Source: an uncultured Collinsella sp. (lineage in GTDB: Bacteria > Actinomycetota > Coriobacteriia > Coriobacteriales > Coriobacteriaceae). Taken from it: 12,453 bases of DNA. Of this stretch, positions 1 to 6,139 are shown piece by piece. A program made the position numbers and the translations under genes. Under the pieces are notes generated by a model. It worked only from the letters and a program-made list of their open reading frames with translations, was not told the DNA's origin and searched no databases. Location of the stretch: the NCBI GenBank assembly GCA_900554465.1, contig USHF01000027.1:1-12453 (forward strand). The letters run 5' to 3'. Every line of letters starts with the position of its first letter. Positions within the stretch are counted from its first letter, which is position 1.

Positions 1-48
1 CGAGATCTGCGCATGTCTCGTGGGCTCGGAGATGTGTATAAGAGACAG
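1..48 (+). other. Nextera read-2 adaptor and i7 index (not genomic)
   Basis: Bases 15-48 match the Nextera read-2 primer (GTCTCGTGGGCTCGG) followed by the 19-bp Tn5 mosaic end, AGATGTGTATAAGAGACAG. Bases 1-6 (CGAGAT) match the end of the P7 flow-cell adaptor, and bases 7-14 sit where the 8-base i7 index belongs. The reverse complement of those eight bases, ATGCGCAG, is what I recall as Nextera XT index N722. Genomic sequence starts at 49. Translating the mosaic end gives the artefact peptide MCIRDR, so any protein call beginning there is false. Confidence 0.98.
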
Positions 49-709
49 AGATGGCCTCGGCGGCCTGGGCAGTATCGAGCTGCGCAAACACCTGCGCACG
101 CAGACGTGGGTCGAGCTGCTCGATAATGTCGGCGATGTCGGCAGGGTGCAGCTCGCCGAGCGTCTTGTGCGACACCGAGAGCTGGATGTTCTTAGTCGAG
201 CGATCGAGCAGGTCCATGTAGGACCAAGCGATGATGTCCTCACTGAGCGGCTTACCCAGGTGCTTCATAAAGCCTTCGACGATATGCTCGAGCGCGGGGC
301 TGATGGCGCGTAGCAGACCGCGGGCACCGACCTCGGCCCCCAGCAGGCGCAGCTGGTTTTCGCCCGACATGGAAAACTTGATGTCGTTTACGCGCACGAC
401 CTTCATGCCCTGCGTGTCGACGATCTGCTTGTTGAGCACGTCGCGTGCGAGCAAGAGCTCGGTCGGCTGCAGGTACGAAAAACGGATTTCGGTGGCCGAC
501 GCCTTAAGGTACACGCCCGTCTCGTCGATACGGTCGACCCATTTGCGCCAACTGATCATAAACGGCGTCTTGCCGGGTCCGCGGAACGCGAGCGACGTCA
601 CGTGCGGAAAAACTTCGCCGGTAGCAATACCAAAATCGTTGACCACGCCGAGCTTTTCGCCGTCGACGTCCAAGACCGGCAATTTGAGCATCTCACTCAG
701 ATAATTCAA
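49..709 (-). CDS. PRC-barrel/MgtE_N domain protein, 3' end missing
   Basis: About 220 residues are visible before the gene is cut by the adaptor. The N-terminus (LSEMLKLPVLDVDGEKLG) looks like a PRC-barrel-type beta domain. Near residues 185-202 comes LGELHPADIADIIEQLD, the hallmark of the cytosolic MgtE N-terminal helical domain that gates Mg2+ transport in MgtE. Known relatives usually continue with CBS domains and often sit beside an Nramp-type metal transporter, so a role in divalent-metal homeostasis is inferred; neither part is visible here. The start is uncertain. TTG at 709 has GGAG five bases upstream and gives MNYLSEML, a typical family N-terminus. ATG at 691 has only a poor ribosome site but follows the stop of a tiny ORF by one base. 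A stop at 724-722 excludes a longer form. Confidence 0.75.
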
Positions 710-725
710 TGGTGCTCCCCATCAT
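693..725 (-). CDS. possible 10-codon upstream ORF
   Basis: ATG-ATG at 725-720 has the best Shine-Dalgarno in the region, GGAGG at 734-730, four to seven bases away. It opens a 10-codon frame (MMGSTIELSE) ending at TGA 695-693. One base later comes ATG 691 of the MgtE_N gene, so the arrangement reads TGA-G-ATG. It could be a coupled leader peptide. It could also be the old N-terminus, separated by the tandem tetranucleotide TGAGTGAG: removing one TGAG joins MMGSTIELSE in frame to MLKLPVLD. No peptide homology is known to me. Confidence 0.3.
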   Translation of the reverse strand: MMGSTIELSE

Positions 726-1002
726 TATTCCTCCGGACGCGGCCATGCCGGCGCGCCATCCGTGGACTTTTAGATATGTATACGCATGCGCGGGCGGCAC
801 GCCGCTCGGCGCTCACACCCCGTGCATGCGCAGAAAGCACCTGCATGGGGTCATCGACTGTATGGTCGAGGTTTGGATTTCACCTGTAACCTTTCTCTTG
901 ACCCTTATTATCCGCAGTAACTATAGCATCAGCATCGCGCTGTGGCGCCAAATTTATGCGCTGCACATCGCAGGCATACCAAAGGCTGACGCATCCGTGA
1001 CA
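726..1002 (-). other. intergenic region / structured leader of the MgtE_N gene
   Basis: About 330 bases separate the MgtE_N gene from the NodB-fold gene, and no coding frame here looks real. On the minus strand the region would be the 5' leader of the MgtE_N gene. It contains a long-range inverted repeat CGCATGC (783-789) / GCATGCG (824-830) enclosing the smaller hairpin GCGGC-AC-GCCGC, and a 5-bp hairpin TCGAC...GTCGA further upstream. I could not match it to the M-box or yybP-ykoY riboswitch core sequences. A structured leader is an inference from the inverted repeats and from the metal-related gene downstream. Confidence 0.35.
907..928 (-). promoter_or_regulatory. candidate promoter -10 elements for the MgtE_N gene
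   Basis: Two -10-like hexamers lie close together on the minus strand: an extended type, TGC-TATAGT (928-920), and GATAAT (912-907). Neither has a good -35 at the usual spacing. On the plus strand the same stretch also reads TTGACC (898-903), 18 bases, TATAGC (922-927), which would point at the 3' end of the NodB-fold gene. The activity and direction are uncertain. Confidence 0.3.
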
Positions 1003-1031
1003 TAGTCATTGGGGACGTTCTTAAATGACTA
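1003..1031 (+). repeat. REP-like stem-loop, copy 1
   Basis: A perfect 8-bp inverted repeat, TAGTCATT (1003-1010) and AATGACTA (1024-1031), encloses the 13-base loop GGGGACGTTCTTA. The reverse complement of 9488-9516 is identical at 28 of 29 positions. It sits 9 bp beyond the stop codon of the NodB-fold gene. There is no T-run, so a simple intrinsic terminator is unlikely. The layout resembles REP sequences mobilised by REP-associated tyrosine transposases; no transposase is present in the window. Confidence 0.8.
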
Positions 1032-1039
1032 CCCAATAA

Positions 1040-2446
1040 CTACTCTGCGGTGTCGTTGTCCTCGGCAAGTTGGGGGAACACGGCATCCTTGGGCATGGTG
1101 ACCTTCGTCAGCGAGGTGAGCTTTTTTCTCAGCGACGTGTCCGTCTTGACCAGGTCGCTGAGCGTCACGATCTTGTAGCCGTCGGCAATGAGGCCGTCGA
1201 TAATCTGCGGCAGCGCCTCGAGCGTCTGCTCGGCGCATTCGTCTCTATCGGTGAGCAGCACGATATTGCCCGGCGTCACCGAATCGAGCACCGTCGAGAC
1301 CTGCTCGTCGGCACCGTTGAGCAGCCAGTCGCCCGAGTCAATATTCCACGAGACCACGGCGGAGACCAAGTCCATCGCATCAATCCAGTTTTGCTCGTCA
1401 AAGGCAGCATAGGGAGCACGCAGCAGCATCGTCTTCACGCCGGTCGCCGACTTAATCGCATCGGTGCCTTTCGTGATCTGTTCGCGTACCGCCTCACGGT
1501 CCTGACCCTTGAGCGAATCGTCGCTGTAGCTGTTGGATCCGATCTCGCACCCGACATCGACAATCGCCTTGGCCGTGGCAGGCGATGCCTCGGCCGCATC
1601 GCCCGACAGGAAGAACGTCGCGGTGACGCCCTTTTCCTTGAGTACCTGCAAGATCTGCTTGGTAGCGCTGCTCGGACCCTCGTCAAACGTCAGCGCCACG
1701 TACTTTTTGTTGCCCTTGGGCGCCACGCTGGCGCACGCAACGACGCAATCGGTGGCGGGCACGACCTCGCCGCGGTCCTGTGTCTTGCCCGATTGCTCGC
1801 CGACCCACACCTCGGAGCGGCCCTGGACACCCCACGTCTGCACATACTCGATAGCGCCCGTACCCTCGACCTTGAGCTTGGGCTCGATAACCGTAGCCTG
1901 AACCTCGTGCTTCTCGTAGGTGTTACGGCCATCCTTGACCGTCACCTTCTCGCCGCCCTCAAGTTCGCGGCTATCCCATTTGCCCTGCTTCACGCGCTTG
2001 CCGTCGACCTTCACCGACAGCTTTTCGCCCCCATGGCGCTTGAGCACGCTGTCATCGACGGCCAGCAGGTCGCCTGCGTCGTAGGTGTCAGTCAACTCCT
2101 GGTCGTCGATGAGATTCTGCAGCGTAGAGCCCACACGCACCGCTGTCTTCTGGCCGTTGAGCTCCACGTCCACACTGCGGTTGACGTAGCCCACGACGGC
2201 AGCGATAAACAGCACGAGCGCGCAACCCACGGCGATGAGCGCGTAGGGCAGGCGAGACGAACGACGGGGTGTGCGGCTGTTGCCGATGCGCGCGCTGCGA
2301 TCGCTAAAGCCGCGGCTATGGTTGAGATACATCGCGCCGGGCTTACGGTGACGGCGGCGCTGACCGCTGGGCAGCTGCCCCAGGTCGCGGCGCGCCGTCG
2401 GACGCGCACCCGAACGCCCGTTTAAGTTGGATCCGTTTTGGCGCAT
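1040..2446 (-). CDS. membrane-anchored NodB-fold (polysaccharide deacetylase-like) protein, probably lacking metal-dependent catalysis
   Basis: The product has 468 residues. A basic, probably disordered N-terminus (1-66) precedes one membrane anchor (about 67-88). A beta-rich extracellular region (about 90-180) follows, resembling the G5/DUF348-type modules of actinobacterial wall proteins (VDVELNGQKTAVRVGSTLQNL). The NodB domain covers about 245-435. Its motifs are recognisable: TFDEGP (253-258), GSNSYSDD (303-310), RAPY (343-346), WNIDSGDW (367-374) and LLTD (397-400). In active enzymes these would be TFDDGP, GNHTxSH, RxPYG, WxxDxxDW and LLHD. The metal Asp is therefore Glu, both metal His are Asn305 and Asp309, and the motif-5 His is Thr399. 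It is probably a binding or structural pseudoenzyme of the cell wall, or has unusual metal use. ATG 2446 has GGGGGAGGG just upstream. Confidence 0.85.
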   Translation of the reverse strand: MRQNGSNLNGRSGARPTARRDLGQLPSGQRRRHRKPGAMYLNHSRGFSDRSARIGNSRTPRRSSRLPYALIAVGCALVLFIAAVVGYVNRSVDVELNGQKTAVRVGSTLQNLIDDQELTDTYDAGDLLAVDDSVLKRHGGEKLSVKVDGKRVKQGKWDSRELEGGEKVTVKDGRNTYEKHEVQATVIEPKLKVEGTGAIEYVQTWGVQGRSEVWVGEQSGKTQDRGEVVPATDCVVACASVAPKGNKKYVALTFDEGPSSATKQILQVLKEKGVTATFFLSGDAAEASPATAKAIVDVGCEIGSNSYSDDSLKGQDREAVREQITKGTDAIKSATGVKTMLLRAPYAAFDEQNWIDAMDLVSAVVSWNIDSGDWLLNGADEQVSTVLDSVTPGNIVLLTDRDECAEQTLEALPQIIDGLIADGYKIVTLSDLVKTDTSLRKKLTSLTKVTMPKDAVFPQLAEDNDTAE

Positions 2447-2467
2447 GTGCCCTCCCCCATAAACACA

Positions 2468-2497
2468 GCAAGCCGGAGCAACAGGTCTCCGGCTTGC
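2468..2497 (-). terminator. hairpin between PRC-barrel and NodB-fold genes
   Basis: A perfect 11-bp stem, GCAAGCCGGAG (2468-2478) with CTCCGGCTTGC (2487-2497), has an 8-base loop. It lies 21 bases after the PRC-barrel stop and just before the Shine-Dalgarno of the NodB-fold gene. The following minus-strand bases (TGTGTTTAT) are only moderately T-rich. It may be a terminator or a partial attenuator that lowers read-through into the NodB-fold gene. Confidence 0.6.
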
Positions 2498-2518
2498 CTC
2501 CCATCATTTGGTACGTCG

Positions 2519-3274
2519 CTATTTTGTAGCTTTTGACGAGCCTCCGCTCGCCTTTTGGTATTCGTCCTTAAAGGCCTTGAACATACCGCGCGTCTTGCCG
2601 AGCTGCTTGCCCAGTGCGCGGCTGCCCTTGTCCACGGCGACCGATCCCTTGTCATCGAGCACCTTGGCGCCCTTTTTGACCTTGTCGCCCACCACGACGC
2701 TGGCCTCGGCGGCCTTGGCAGCCGCACCGCCCGAATACCCGAGCGACTTGACCTCGTCCGAGACGACCATCGCGCCGTTCTCGTAGCCGCGCAGCATCGT
2801 CGGCGGCACCTGCGTGTCACCAACCAAAACACTCGAAGCAGCGCCGGCGGTCACATAGAATGCCTGCACGATGCCCGAGCGCGGCTTGAACTCAACGTCC
2901 GAGCAATAGCCCACGACGTCGCCCGATTCCGTGCGCACGTCCATACCGACCCAGATGATGCAATCGTCCAGGTTGATGTCGAGGCGCTTGGCCGCAGCGG
3001 TATCGTAGGTGCCCTTGACGTCGTCAACCGCGATGGCGCCCTCGTAGACACCAATGGCGTCGAGCGCTACGAATCGGTCGGGACGCTCGATCATGCCCGC
3101 GATATCGGACTGGCGGACCATAAAGCCGACCACGCGCGTACCGCCCGGGGTAAAGACCGGAAAGTGAATCTTTCCGAGCTTTTTGGGGCTGCGCGGCGTG
3201 CCGTCCTTTTTGGTGCGCTTGTCCTCGGTAGGCTTGCGATAGATCTTGGCGCCGACAAAATCCCCAGCGCGCAT
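2519..3274 (-). CDS. PRC-barrel domain protein
   Basis: The product has 251 residues with no signal peptide or membrane segment. Two beta-rich PRC-barrel-like units are visible. The first covers about 1-90 (IHFPVFTPGGTRVVGFMV, with a charged insert at 13-33). The second covers about 98-165 (WVGMDVRTESGDVVGYCSDV). The C-terminal 80 residues are rich in Lys, Ala and Gly (KVKKGAKVLDDKGSVAVDKG) and probably helical or flexible. PRC barrels occur in RimM, photosynthetic reaction centre H subunits and many uncharacterised prokaryotic proteins, usually as binding modules, so the specific role is unknown. Its ATG overlaps the stop of the YtxH gene by one base (TAATG), which implies translational coupling and a shared job. 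It ends with TAG at 2521-2519. Confidence 0.8.
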   Translation of the reverse strand: MRAGDFVGAKIYRKPTEDKRTKKDGTPRSPKKLGKIHFPVFTPGGTRVVGFMVRQSDIAGMIERPDRFVALDAIGVYEGAIAVDDVKGTYDTAAAKRLDINLDDCIIWVGMDVRTESGDVVGYCSDVEFKPRSGIVQAFYVTAGAASSVLVGDTQVPPTMLRGYENGAMVVSDEVKSLGYSGGAAAKAAEASVVVGDKVKKGAKVLDDKGSVAVDKGSRALGKQLGKTRGMFKAFKDEYQKASGGSSKATK

Positions 3275-3663
3275 TATGCCTCGGTCGAGGGTTCCGCAGC
3301 CCCGGCATCAGCCTCGACGGCGTTCTCGACCACGACGTCGGCGGCAGGCGTCACGTTGCCACCCGAAATGGCGTCGTTGAGCTGCTCGCGCAGCTGGTCC
3401 ATGCGCTCGCGGGCCAGGTCGACCTTGGCGCGCAGGTCGTCGGTCTTGGCGTCGACCATCGGGCCAAAGTCATTCACCGCAGCACGGGCCTCCTCGGCGC
3501 CGTGCTCGTAGGTGTCGCGCATATTGTCCCAGGCGTCGTTGGCGATATCGGCAGCCATGGCGCGGGTTTCGGCGCCCGAGCGCGGGGCCAGAGCAACGCC
3601 GATAATAGCGCCAGCAGCAGCACCAAAAAGTGCGCCGGAGACAAAGCTGAAAGTCTTACCCAT
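3274..3663 (-). CDS. YtxH domain-containing small membrane protein
   Basis: The product has 129 residues. The N-terminus MGKTFSFVSGALFGAAAGAI continues into a Gly/Ala-rich membrane segment (about 5-26) ending in APRSG, the usual YtxH signature. A long amphipathic helix follows (about 30-100, with AKTDDLRAKVDLARERMDQL likely coiled), then an acidic Ala/Glu tail. YtxH proteins are single-pass, often linked to general or envelope stress, and their biochemical role is unknown. ATG 3663 is chosen because AGGAGAGG lies about seven bases upstream. The in-frame upstream Mets (3735, 3669) have poor ribosome sites, and 3735 lies upstream of the predicted -10 box. The gene is coupled to the PRC-barrel gene through TAATG. 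TAA is the only non-TAG stop seen in the window. Confidence 0.85.
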   Translation of the reverse strand: MGKTFSFVSGALFGAAAGAIIGVALAPRSGAETRAMAADIANDAWDNMRDTYEHGAEEARAAVNDFGPMVDAKTDDLRAKVDLARERMDQLREQLNDAISGGNVTPAADVVVENAVEADAGAAEPSTEA

Positions 3664-3680
3664 GATCATTCCTCTCCTGC

Positions 3681-3696
3681 GGGCACGTCGGTGCCC
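3681..3696 (-). other. small hairpin in the 5' UTR of the YtxH gene
   Basis: GGGCAC-GTCG-GTGCCC is a perfect 6-bp stem with a tetraloop. It lies between the -10 box (3715-3720) and the Shine-Dalgarno of the YtxH gene, so it would be within the first few dozen bases of the transcript. It may stabilise the mRNA 5' end or affect ribosome access; this is inference. Confidence 0.5.
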
Positions 3697-3714
3697 ACCG
3701 TTTGAATGCTGTCC

Positions 3715-3720
3715 ATTATA
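3715..3720 (-). promoter_or_regulatory. -10 box of the YtxH/PRC-barrel promoter
   Basis: The minus strand reads GGGTATAATGG, a perfect TATAAT, about 50 bases upstream of ATG 3663. No good -35 hexamer is seen at 16-18 bases, so an activator or alternative sigma factor may be involved. It would drive the YtxH and PRC-barrel genes and possibly the NodB-fold gene. Confidence 0.55.
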
Positions 3721-3799
3721 CCCGCAGCGCATCACTTGCCGCTCCGCTCATCTGCGTACGGCAAAGGCGCAGGTACGTGATGGTGATAAACGCGTAGGC

Positions 3800-4633
3800 C
3801 TACTCCTGAGGCATAGCCGGCATGGCCACCGTGGCACCCGGGTCCTCGCCGGCGCCGTCCACGAGCGGCAGGCCGCCCTCATGCGCAGGTCCCGCCGGAA
3901 CCGTCGCCGCACCGCCAAAGACGGCAGCGGAGGCCTCGTGGTTCTCGGCAACCGCGCCCTCGGTATCAATCGCCACCTGGGGCTCGTCGTCAAAGTTGGG
4001 GACGCCCTGGGGCTCGGTGGAAACGGGCTCGGCGGTCGCATCGGCAACGGGCTCGGCGTCAACCGGCACATCGCCCTCGTCAGCGCCCTCGTCCTCGGCA
4101 GTATCTTCGCCGTTCGCAGCGGCAACGGCCTCGTGCGGGTCCTTGCCCTCGGCCTCGGCACGCATGCCCAGCACCAGGTTGCGCAGGCCCGCGACCGTGC
4201 CGTCCACATCGGGGGCGGGCTGGTCGGCGTGCAGATAGGCCCAATCCATCATAAAGGTGGCCGACGACAGCGCACCGATGGCCAGTGCGTCGTCGGGGCA
4301 CGAAAGCTCGACCTCAAAGACACGCTCGTCATGCTCGCTTACGCGTGTGCGGCCGCACGAGATGCTACCGGCAAGACCGGTCTCGTTCATGAGCTCGACC
4401 GTCACGTGCTCCAGCAGATGGCAGAGCTCGGTCTGACCCATGCAGTCCTGGAACTCGCGGCCGGAATCGCCCAGGCACAGATGCTTGGCAATCGCCGGCA
4501 CCAGGTAGTACACGCGCGCCGTGGCCTCGATGTCCTCCGAAGTCATAAGCGGCATGCCGGGGTTCACCAGCACATGCGCGCAGATCTTGTCCTCGCTGAC
4601 GGTGACCTTAAGGATGTTGAACAGGCCTGCCAT
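3800..4633 (-). CDS. stand-alone protein resembling the cyanophycin synthetase N-terminal domain, with acidic tail
   Basis: The product has 277 residues. Residues about 1-158 form a folded domain resembling, from memory, the N-terminal domain of cyanophycin synthetase CphA. Shared features are a His/Cys/Gly stretch (AKHLCLGDSG), then HLLEHVTVELM (72-82; CphA has HIVEHVALELQ), then GRTR (94-97) and VFEVELSCPDDALAIGAL. The HxxEHxxxE pattern (H72, E75, H76, E80) could bind a metal ion. In CphA this domain shapes the tetramer and has been reported to carry a hydrolytic activity that makes primers. No ATP-grasp or Mur ligase domain follows; residues 159-277 are acidic, Ala/Pro-rich low-complexity sequence. 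It is cytosolic with unknown function. GGGGAG lies just upstream of ATG 4633, and the gene follows the CorC-like gene after 24 bases, probably in one operon. Confidence 0.65.
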   Translation of the reverse strand: MAGLFNILKVTVSEDKICAHVLVNPGMPLMTSEDIEATARVYYLVPAIAKHLCLGDSGREFQDCMGQTELCHLLEHVTVELMNETGLAGSISCGRTRVSEHDERVFEVELSCPDDALAIGALSSATFMMDWAYLHADQPAPDVDGTVAGLRNLVLGMRAEAEGKDPHEAVAAANGEDTAEDEGADEGDVPVDAEPVADATAEPVSTEPQGVPNFDDEPQVAIDTEGAVAENHEASAAVFGGAATVPAGPAHEGGLPLVDGAGEDPGATVAMPAMPQE

Positions 4634-4640
4634 AACTCTC

Positions 4641-4666
4641 CCCTACTCGTCCTTGCCCTACTCGTC
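4641..4666 (-). repeat. 11-bp direct repeat duplicating a stop codon
   Basis: CCCTACTCGTC occurs at 4641-4651 and 4656-4666, 15 bases apart and therefore in frame. On the minus strand the CorC-like gene ends GAC-GAG-TAG-GGC-AAG-GAC-GAG-TAG, giving the same Asp-Glu-stop twice. The second copy runs into the Shine-Dalgarno of the next gene. Confidence 0.7.
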
Positions 4667-6031
4667 GCCGTCGTGCGGGTCCGCAGAGCCCGCACCCGAC
4701 GCCGCCGGCTTCTCTGCCGAAGACTCGGAATCCTTCTTATCGGTTTCGGCCGGAGCGATCACGCGAATGAGCGAGATGCGCTGGCCACGCATCGACTGCA
4801 CTTTAAACTTGTACCCCGCGACCTCAAACACCTCACCGATGTCGGGCACCGAGTCGCAAAGCTCCAAGATCCAGCCGGCGATGGTCTCATAATCATCGCT
4901 TTCCTCGAGCGGCCAACCAAGCTCAATCGCGTCATCGCACGAAAAACGCCCATCAACGAGCCACTCGCGGCGCGAAAGGCGCGTGAGATACTTGTTGTCG
5001 GGATCGAACTCGTCCTCGATCTCGCCGACGATCTCCTCGACGATGTCCTCGATGGTGATGATGCCGGCCGTGCCGCCGTACTCGTCCACGACCACCACGA
5101 TCTGGTCGTGCGAGGTCTGCATCTCGGACAGCAGCGGCAGGATGTCCTTGGTGTCGGGCACAAAGGTGGCGTCGCGCAAAAAGCCGGCGATGGGCTGGTC
5201 GCCCTTGCCGTCGAGCGCGGGCTGGATCAGGTCCTTGATGTGCGCGATGCCCGCGACGTTGTCGGGGTCCTCGTGATAGACGGGAATGCGGCTAAAGCCG
5301 GTCTGGCGCATGGTGGATAGCACGCTGGCGACCGTCTCGTCATCCTCGCACATGGTGGTGTCCACGCGCGGCACCATGACCTCGCGGGCAACGGTGTCGC
5401 CCAAGTCAAAGATCTCGTGGATCATACGCTTTTCCTCGTCGAGCAGGTCGTCCTGCTCCGAGACCATGTACTTGATCTCTTCCTCCGAGACGTTTTGACG
5501 GTCATCGGCGCTCTTGATGCGTAAGACTCGGGCTAGGCCATCGGAGCAAGCGCCGGTCAGCCACACGAGCGGACGGGCGATCTTTTGGAAAAACGACAAC
5601 GGTCCCACGACCTGCTTGGACACGCCCTCGGCGTTAGCGAGGCCGATGCGCTTGGGCACAAGCTCGCCGATCACGATGGACACAAAGGCGACGGCGACGG
5701 TGATGATGACCGGCGCCAGGCCGCTTGCGATGGCGGAAAGCGGCGCGATGCCAAAGCTCATGAGCCACGTGGCGAGCGGGTCGGACAGGCTCGTCGAGGC
5801 GACGGCGGACGAGGCGAAGCCCACGAGCGTGATGGCGACCTGGATGGTAGCCAACAGCTGATCGGAGTCGGCGGCGAGCTGGACGGCGCGCTCGGCGCGC
5901 TTATCGCCCTCCTCGGCATCGTGCTCCAGCACGGCGCGCTTAGCCGTGGTGAGCGCCATCTCGGACATAGAGAAGTAGCCGTTGATGAGGGTCAAAACGA
6001 GGGTGGTGATAAGGGAGATGGTTATGTCCAT
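4658..6031 (-). CDS. hemolysin C/CorC family CNNM-CBS membrane protein
   Basis: The product has 457 residues. A CNNM/DUF21 membrane domain covers about 1-180, with hydrophobic helices near 4-26, 62-82, 95-122 and 150-170 and the motif GELVPKR (122-128). A CBS pair follows (about 212-270, MVPRVDTTMCEDDETVASVL, and about 280-340, with VVVDEYGGTAGIITIEDI). A CorC_HlyC domain covers about 355-425, and a charged disordered tail ends the protein. Members are implicated in Mg2+/Co2+ efflux or Na+-coupled Mg2+ export; the old name 'hemolysin' is misleading. ATG 6031 matches the family N-terminus. Its GGAGG is about 15 bases upstream, farther than usual, but GGAGGTT can pair with AACTCC nearer the start, which may loop out the gap or hide the site. 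A frame open from TTG 6097 adds 22 unlikely residues. Confidence 0.92.
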   Translation of the reverse strand: MDITISLITTLVLTLINGYFSMSEMALTTAKRAVLEHDAEEGDKRAERAVQLAADSDQLLATIQVAITLVGFASSAVASTSLSDPLATWLMSFGIAPLSAIASGLAPVIITVAVAFVSIVIGELVPKRIGLANAEGVSKQVVGPLSFFQKIARPLVWLTGACSDGLARVLRIKSADDRQNVSEEEIKYMVSEQDDLLDEEKRMIHEIFDLGDTVAREVMVPRVDTTMCEDDETVASVLSTMRQTGFSRIPVYHEDPDNVAGIAHIKDLIQPALDGKGDQPIAGFLRDATFVPDTKDILPLLSEMQTSHDQIVVVVDEYGGTAGIITIEDIVEEIVGEIEDEFDPDNKYLTRLSRREWLVDGRFSCDDAIELGWPLEESDDYETIAGWILELCDSVPDIGEVFEVAGYKFKVQSMRGQRISLIRVIAPAETDKKDSESSAEKPAASGAGSADPHDGDE

Positions 6032-6139
6032 CGGGAGTTTCTCGAACCTCCAAGATTCGGGACGTTGGGTAGTAAGCGTAGGTGACGGATAGGGCAATTG
6101 CGCCGGTCGCCCGTGCGAGCGGGGCCGTGGGCGCGGTCG

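Noticed and set aside
20..313. Plus-strand open frame beginning MGSEMCIRDR
   Set aside because: It starts in adaptor sequence and runs antisense to the well-supported MgtE_N gene.
840..920. M-box or Mn2+ riboswitch before the MgtE_N gene
   Set aside because: GGTTACAGGTGAAATCC and CCATACAG loosely recall M-box pieces, but they are too close together and the conserved CTGCTGCC-type core is missing.
1003..1031. Stem-loop as an ordinary intrinsic terminator
   Set aside because: The stem is AT-rich, the loop is 13 bases and no T-run follows; the near-identical distant copy favours a dispersed repeat.
3731..3781. Terminator after the CphA-N-like gene (ATCAC/GTGAT and TTGCCG/CGGCAA)
   Set aside because: The inverted repeats are short and widely spaced with no T-run, so the support is too weak.
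4658..4675. TAG recoding or readthrough in the CorC-like gene
   Set aside because: The frame after the first TAG meets a second TAG five codons later, and no other gene contains an internal TAG.
3512..5320. Long plus-strand open frame of about 600 codons (similar ones at 1070-2425, 8104-9351 and 10756-12330)
   Set aside because: These are antisense shadows of GC-rich minus-strand genes; their translations are rich in Arg, His and Gly with no domain motif.
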